Shown here: in pieces, positions 3,879-7,268 of the stretch | Layout: every line of letters starts with the position of its first letter | How positions within the stretch are numbered: position 1 is the stretch's first letter | NCBI GenBank assembly: GCA_945900705.1 | Contig: CAMDKJ010000086.1 | Coordinates: 1 to 7,268 of the forward strand | From: Bifidobacterium breve | Lineage (GTDB): Bacteria > Actinomycetota > Actinomycetes > S36-B12 | DNA: 7,268 nucleotides | Direction: 5' to 3' | Position numbers and translations under genes: made by a program | The notes under the pieces: model-generated | The model's input: only the letters and a program-made list of their open reading frames with translations | Told to the model about the DNA's origin: nothing | Database searches by the model: none

Positions 3879-5498
3879 TCACACCCAGGTGGGCATCCAC
3901 ATGCGCAGCATCCACTGCTCATATGGGATTACCTGCCCGGTCCAGATCGGATACATCCACCAAGCTACGAGCACGATGAGCAGCAATAATGCGCCGGCGC
4001 CAAGTGCCCCCCAGCGCCGGCGAGATTCGCTGGCGCTGGAGGGGCCGATCATCGTGCCCATCGACATGGCCAGTGCGGTGACGACGAATGGCACGTAAAC
4101 GATTGTGTAGAAAGTGAAGATGGTGCGATTTAGGTAGAGCAGCCACGGTAGCCAACCGGCGGCGATGCCGACAAGTACCGCCCCTGCTCGCCAGTCACGC
4201 CGCCCGATCCAGCGCCAGCACTGATGGAGGATGGCGGCAATCGCTGCCCACCAAATAATTGGGTTGCCCAATGCGAGAACTTCGGCAGCACAGTTATTGG
4301 TCGGGCAGCCTTGGCTTCCGTCCTTGATACTTTCGTAAAAGAAGGAAGTCGGCCGGGTTTGAAATGGCCACGAAAGTGGATTGCTCTTGTATGCGTGTTC
4401 GGAGGTGAGCCCGACATGGAAGTTCCAGGCTTGAAGGTGGTAATCCCCCCACGATCTAAGGGATGCGGGGATTATCGAAGCGGGTTGGCCCGCGGCCCAA
4501 TTGCGGTTATAGGCATCGGCGCTTAGGAACCAGCCGGTCCAAGAGAAGAAGTAGACGACGATCACGATCGCCACCATCGTGATGCCGGTAAGTGGTGCAT
4601 CACGCAGCGCAGTTGCTGTCCAGGGCTTTTTCACTCCGATGGCCCGGCGAGTCGAGACATCCCAAACTACGGTCATCAAAACAAATGCGACGACGAACCA
4701 AAGACCAGACCATTTTACCGAGCAAGCCAAGCCAAGGGCGACCGCGGCGGCCCAGCGCCACGGGCGTAACCCGAAAGTTGGCCCGAACCCTGTAGTGAGT
4801 GAGTCCAGTGCTGCTGACGGTTCGGTGCCGTTTGTTAGTGCGGCTCGCACTTTTGCGGCGAGACGACCCCGGGTGTGGTCTCGATCAATTACTAGAAGGC
4901 CGAATGCCGCGAGAATCCAGAATGCCAGCACCATGTCGAGCAGGCCGGTGCGGCTCATCACGATATGGATACCGTCGAGGGCGAGCAACAGGCCTGCAAG
5001 AGTGCCAATTAGATCTGATCGGGTTAGCCGCCGCACTATGCGGGCGAGCATGATGATGCCGAGAACACCGAGCACAGCTACTGAAATGCGCCAGCCGAAT
5101 GGAGTGGCTCCGAAGGCGTATTCACCGATGGCGATTGCCCATTTGCCAAGTGGTGGGTGCACGACGAATGCTGGTGAATCCTTGAAGAGATTTAGTGCCT
5201 GCCAGTTGCCGTCCGACTTAAGAATTATGTCGTTGGCATTGTCAATGATCGTTCGTTCGTAGCCGTATTTGATTAGTGACAGTGCTTCTTTGGGGTAGTA
5301 GGTCTCATCGAATGCAAAAGCATGGGGCCGCCCTAGGTCCCAAAGGCGCAAGATGGCTCCGATAAGCCCGACAGCCAGCGGCCCGATCCAACCCCTTAGG
5401 CCCGATGAGGGCATTGGCTGGCGAAGGCGCTCGGGGAGGGATTCAATGTCACGCCGGGGGGCTGTCGCCGACACCGATACCGCAGCCATGGGCGTCAT
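3879..5498 (-). CDS. pmt: Polyprenyl-phosphate-mannose-protein O-mannosyltransferase (GT39)
   Basis: This 539-residue polytopic membrane enzyme transfers mannose from polyprenyl-phosphomannose to Ser/Thr of proteins during export. The diagnostic acidic pair is in FDETYY (Asp64-Glu65) in the first extracytoplasmic loop. It is followed by VHPPLGKW (113-120), LDGIHIVMSRTGLLD (174-188) and SVKWSGLWF (260-268). The C-terminal four-helix region is recognisable from HAYKSNPLSWPF (368-379) through GCPTNNC (397-403) to the last helix near 500-516. Length and order match actinobacterial members, and the gene beside rsmI is the usual actinobacterial position. The start is ATG 5498; a second in-frame ATG is at 5489. 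No Shine-Dalgarno is evident before either, so leaderless translation is possible. Short inverted repeats occur at the stop (3872-3877/3886-3891) and beyond it (3848-3852/3860-3864), but neither is a convincing terminator. Confidence 0.95.
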   Translation of the reverse strand: MTPMAAVSVSATAPRRDIESLPERLRQPMPSSGLRGWIGPLAVGLIGAILRLWDLGRPHAFAFDETYYPKEALSLIKYGYERTIIDNANDIILKSDGNWQALNLFKDSPAFVVHPPLGKWAIAIGEYAFGATPFGWRISVAVLGVLGIIMLARIVRRLTRSDLIGTLAGLLLALDGIHIVMSRTGLLDMVLAFWILAAFGLLVIDRDHTRGRLAAKVRAALTNGTEPSAALDSLTTGFGPTFGLRPWRWAAAVALGLACSVKWSGLWFVVAFVLMTVVWDVSTRRAIGVKKPWTATALRDAPLTGITMVAIVIVVYFFSWTGWFLSADAYNRNWAAGQPASIIPASLRSWGDYHLQAWNFHVGLTSEHAYKSNPLSWPFQTRPTSFFYESIKDGSQGCPTNNCAAEVLALGNPIIWWAAIAAILHQCWRWIGRRDWRAGAVLVGIAAGWLPWLLYLNRTIFTFYTIVYVPFVVTALAMSMGTMIGPSSASESRRRWGALGAGALLLLIVLVAWWMYPIWTGQVIPYEQWMLRMWMPTWV

Positions 5499-5533
5499 CG
5501 TATTCGTGATTACTGATTTGGGAGGATGTGCAG
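5499..5533. promoter_or_regulatory. Short divergent promoter region and rsmI ribosome binding site
   Basis: Only 35 bases separate the mannosyltransferase start from the chosen rsmI start, so the promoters for both directions must overlap here or extend into the coding sequences. GGGAGG at 5520-5525 is a strong Shine-Dalgarno for rsmI. It lies 8 nt before the GTG at 5534 but only 2 nt before the GTG at 5528, which favours the former as start. I could not pick out a confident -10/-35 pair. Confidence 0.5.
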
Positions 5534-6448
5534 GTGGCTACCGGTAATGAAGGACCAGATCTGGATCCGGGCACCGGGCCGGAGCCCAAGATCGGGCAGG
5601 TAGTGCTTGCGGCCACACCTCTAGGTAATGACCATGATGCATCCCCGCGCCTGCGTGCCCTATTGGCTACTGCCGATGTAGTGGCCGCCGAGGACACCCG
5701 CCGCCTACGCCGCCTCGTCTCGGCACTCGGAGTCGAGATTTCTGGGCGCGTACTTTCCTACCACGATGCCAATGAGCGCGAACGCGCGGTTGAACTTGTA
5801 GATATCGCGGCAGCGGGTGGCACAGTCATTGTGGTGACCGACGCGGGGATGCCGGTGGTTAGCGATCCAGGCTTTCGTGTCGTTAGCGAAGCGGTGGCCC
5901 GCGGTGTGCATGTCACAGCGCTGCCGGGGCCGTCAGCAGTATTAACCGCACTGGCTCTTTCAGGATTGGCCGTTGATCGATTTTGCTTCGAGGGCTTCTT
6001 GCCGCGAAAAGCTGGTGAGCGCTCAACAAGGCTGCGCGAGTTGATCGACGAGCCGCGCACTATGGTTTTCTTCGAAGCCCCCCATCGACTCGAGGTGATG
6101 CTGCGGGCCCTTGCCGAAAGCCTGGGGAGTGGCCGGCAGGCGGCGGTATGCCGTGAACTCACCAAGACCTACGAGGAGGTCAAGCGCGGCGCCTTGGGCG
6201 ACCTCGTGCAGTGGGCCGAGCTCGGGGTGAGGGGTGAGATCACCGTGGTTGTTTCTGGGGCCTCGGCCGAAGAGCGGCGCGCGGCGGTGGGCCTCGACAC
6301 TGAAGAGTCCCAAGTCGAAGCGGTACTGGCCCGAGAGGGGCATGGCGTCGATCGCCGCACCGCTATCGCGGAAGTGGCCAAGGCCGCCGGTATTCCGCGG
6401 CGGGTGGTGTACGACGCGGTAGTCAAGTACAAGGACGCCAAACCGTAG
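5534..6448 (+). CDS. rsmI: 16S rRNA (cytidine(1402)-2'-O)-methyltransferase RsmI
   Basis: This 304-residue cytoplasmic enzyme methylates the ribose 2'-OH of C1402 in the ribosomal decoding site using S-adenosylmethionine. The tetrapyrrole-methylase fold is plain: an N-terminal VVLAATPLGN, then AAEDTRR, SYHDANE, VVTDAGMPVVSDPG (the cofactor loop), ALPGPSAVLTALALSG, FEGFLPRK, FFEAPHR and CRELTKTYEE, in the order expected of RsmI. A C-terminal helix-turn-helix follows (DRRTAIAEVAKAAGIPRRVVY), also a normal RsmI feature. The family motif near the start normally reads TPIGN followed by L-x-D-I; here it is TPLGNDHDAS, a mild variation. Length is slightly above the usual 280-290 because of an acidic, Gly/Pro-rich N-terminal extension. 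The GTG at 5534 is chosen for its Shine-Dalgarno spacing. metG follows after 9 nt, indicating an operon. Confidence 0.96.
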   Translation: MATGNEGPDLDPGTGPEPKIGQVVLAATPLGNDHDASPRLRALLATADVVAAEDTRRLRRLVSALGVEISGRVLSYHDANERERAVELVDIAAAGGTVIVVTDAGMPVVSDPGFRVVSEAVARGVHVTALPGPSAVLTALALSGLAVDRFCFEGFLPRKAGERSTRLRELIDEPRTMVFFEAPHRLEVMLRALAESLGSGRQAAVCRELTKTYEEVKRGALGDLVQWAELGVRGEITVVVSGASAEERRAAVGLDTEESQVEAVLAREGHGVDRRTAIAEVAKAAGIPRRVVYDAVVKYKDAKP

Positions 6449-6457
6449 GATCGCACT

Positions 6458-7268
6458 ATGTCGTCAGCGGTTGCCGCAGAAAGTGGAGCTGAAAAGGCTT
6501 TTTATCTGACGACACCCATCTATTACGTTAATGATGCACCGCATATCGGTCACGCCTACACGACCACCGCCGGCGATGTATTGACCCGTTGGCATCGCCA
6601 GCGCGGTGAAAAGGTGTGGTTCCTCACCGGGGTTGATGAGCACGGCACCAAAGTGCAGCGGGCGGCAGATGCCGGGGGAGTAACCCCGCAGCAATGGGTC
6701 GATAACTTGGTCGCAAACGAATGGCTGCCGGTACTGCAAACTGTCGACGCAGCCAATGACGATTTCATTCGCACCACCGAACCGCGCCATGCAGAGCGCG
6801 TACAGCGGTTCTGGGAGCAGGTGCGCGAGCACGGGTTCGTCTATTCGGCGCCCTATGAGGGCCCCTACTGCGTTGGCTGCGAGGAGTTCAAATTTGCGGC
6901 TGACCTGGCCCCGGGTACCGGTGAATACGAAGGTCAGCAGATCTGCCCGGTGCATGGCCGCCCATGTGAGCAACTACAAGAAGAGAATTGGTTCTTTCAG
7001 CTCTCGGCATTTACCGAGCGGCTCATCGCACACTATGAAGCTAATCCAGAAGCAATTCAGCCGCGAAGTGCCTACAACGAGGTGATGTCCTTCATCCGTG
7101 GTGGGCTAGCTGATATCTCAATGTCTCGCTCGAGTGTTTCCTGGGGTATCCCGGTTCCCTGGGAACCAAGCCAGGTTATTTACGTCTGGTTCGATGCGTT
7201 GTTGAATTATGCAACAGCCGTTGGCTATGGCACTGACCCTTCATCACCCGAAGGTGAGCAGTACTCAA
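6458..7268 (+). CDS. metG: Methionyl-tRNA synthetase, N-terminal part (runs off the window)
   Basis: The first 270 codons of a class I aminoacyl-tRNA synthetase that charges tRNA-Met. The Rossmann-fold start FYLTTPIYYVNDAPHIGHAYT contains the HIGH signature as His29-Ile-Gly-His32, followed by FLTGVDEHGTKV. The connective domain has one zinc-type knuckle, Cys138 and Cys141 (CVGC) with Cys163 and Cys170 or His166 (CPVHGRPC), as in short bacterial forms. Further markers are QEENWFFQLS, SMSRSSVSWGIPVP and IYVWFDALLNY. The KMSKS loop and anticodon-binding domain lie beyond the right edge. The ATG at 6458 has TAGGA at 6446-6450, whose TAG is also the stop codon of rsmI, so the two genes are tightly coupled. 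No frameshift or odd residue is seen in the part present. Confidence 0.96.
   Translation, partial: MSSAVAAESGAEKAFYLTTPIYYVNDAPHIGHAYTTTAGDVLTRWHRQRGEKVWFLTGVDEHGTKVQRAADAGGVTPQQWVDNLVANEWLPVLQTVDAANDDFIRTTEPRHAERVQRFWEQVREHGFVYSAPYEGPYCVGCEEFKFAADLAPGTGEYEGQQICPVHGRPCEQLQEENWFFQLSAFTERLIAHYEANPEAIQPRSAYNEVMSFIRGGLADISMSRSSVSWGIPVPWEPSQVIYVWFDALLNYATAVGYGTDPSSPEGEQYS

Noticed and set aside
4579..5262. Plus-strand open frame of 227 codons antisense to the mannosyltransferase gene
   Set aside because: The opposite strand encodes clear GT39 motifs throughout; the plus frame is Ser/Arg/Pro-rich with no recognisable domain, as expected of a shadow frame.
6464..6973. Minus-strand open frame of 169 codons antisense to metG
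   Set aside because: The plus strand carries unambiguous methionyl-tRNA synthetase signatures across the whole interval.

Overview
The window looks like a piece of an actinomycete (Actinomycetota) chromosome. The basis is its right half, where a GT39 protein O-mannosyltransferase gene is divergent from rsmI and rsmI is followed by metG. From general knowledge this is a common neighbourhood in actinobacteria, including mycobacteria. Base composition appears moderate: rsmI and metG look more GC-rich than the left third. I cannot name a genus.

Left region (1-1257) is accessory in character. It holds three short plus-strand genes (34-210, 359-538, 988-1173) of 58, 59 and 61 codons. All encode one design: an almost invariant 39-residue N-terminal part starting MPNIDIATPASS and ending LNPS, a completely different stretch of 12, 13 or 15 residues, and an invariant C-terminal CFEGNEE. 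Most nucleotide changes inside the constant parts are synonymous, so these are translated genes. The layout of constant leader, hypervariable core and constant short follower is that of precursor peptides for a ribosomally made, post-translationally modified peptide (RiPP). It most resembles cyanobactin precursors, where the core follows a Ser and ends in Cys before an acidic aromatic follower. No modifying enzyme lies in the window. Copy 1 begins near the left edge, so further copies or enzymes may lie to the left. Copies 1 and 3 share an identical 27-nt upstream element with a hairpin covering the ribosome binding site; copy 2 has a different leader region. The spacers hold a 19-bp-stem inverted repeat, a 99-nt foldable segment, a REP-like palindrome and the decayed 5' end of an insertion-sequence transposase.

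Centre (1258-3878): a SulP-family anion transporter with a C-terminal STAS domain on plus, meeting tail-to-tail with only 6 nt between them a minus-strand PAP2-superfamily membrane phosphatase/transferase.

Right (3879-7268): a protein O-mannosyltransferase on minus, then across a 36-nt divergent gap the rsmI-metG pair on plus. rsmI encodes a 16S rRNA ribose methyltransferase with its C-terminal helix-turn-helix. metG encodes methionyl-tRNA synthetase and runs off the right edge. rsmI and metG are 9 nt apart and very likely one transcript. This part is ordinary core genome; the peptide-gene array on the left is the notable content.
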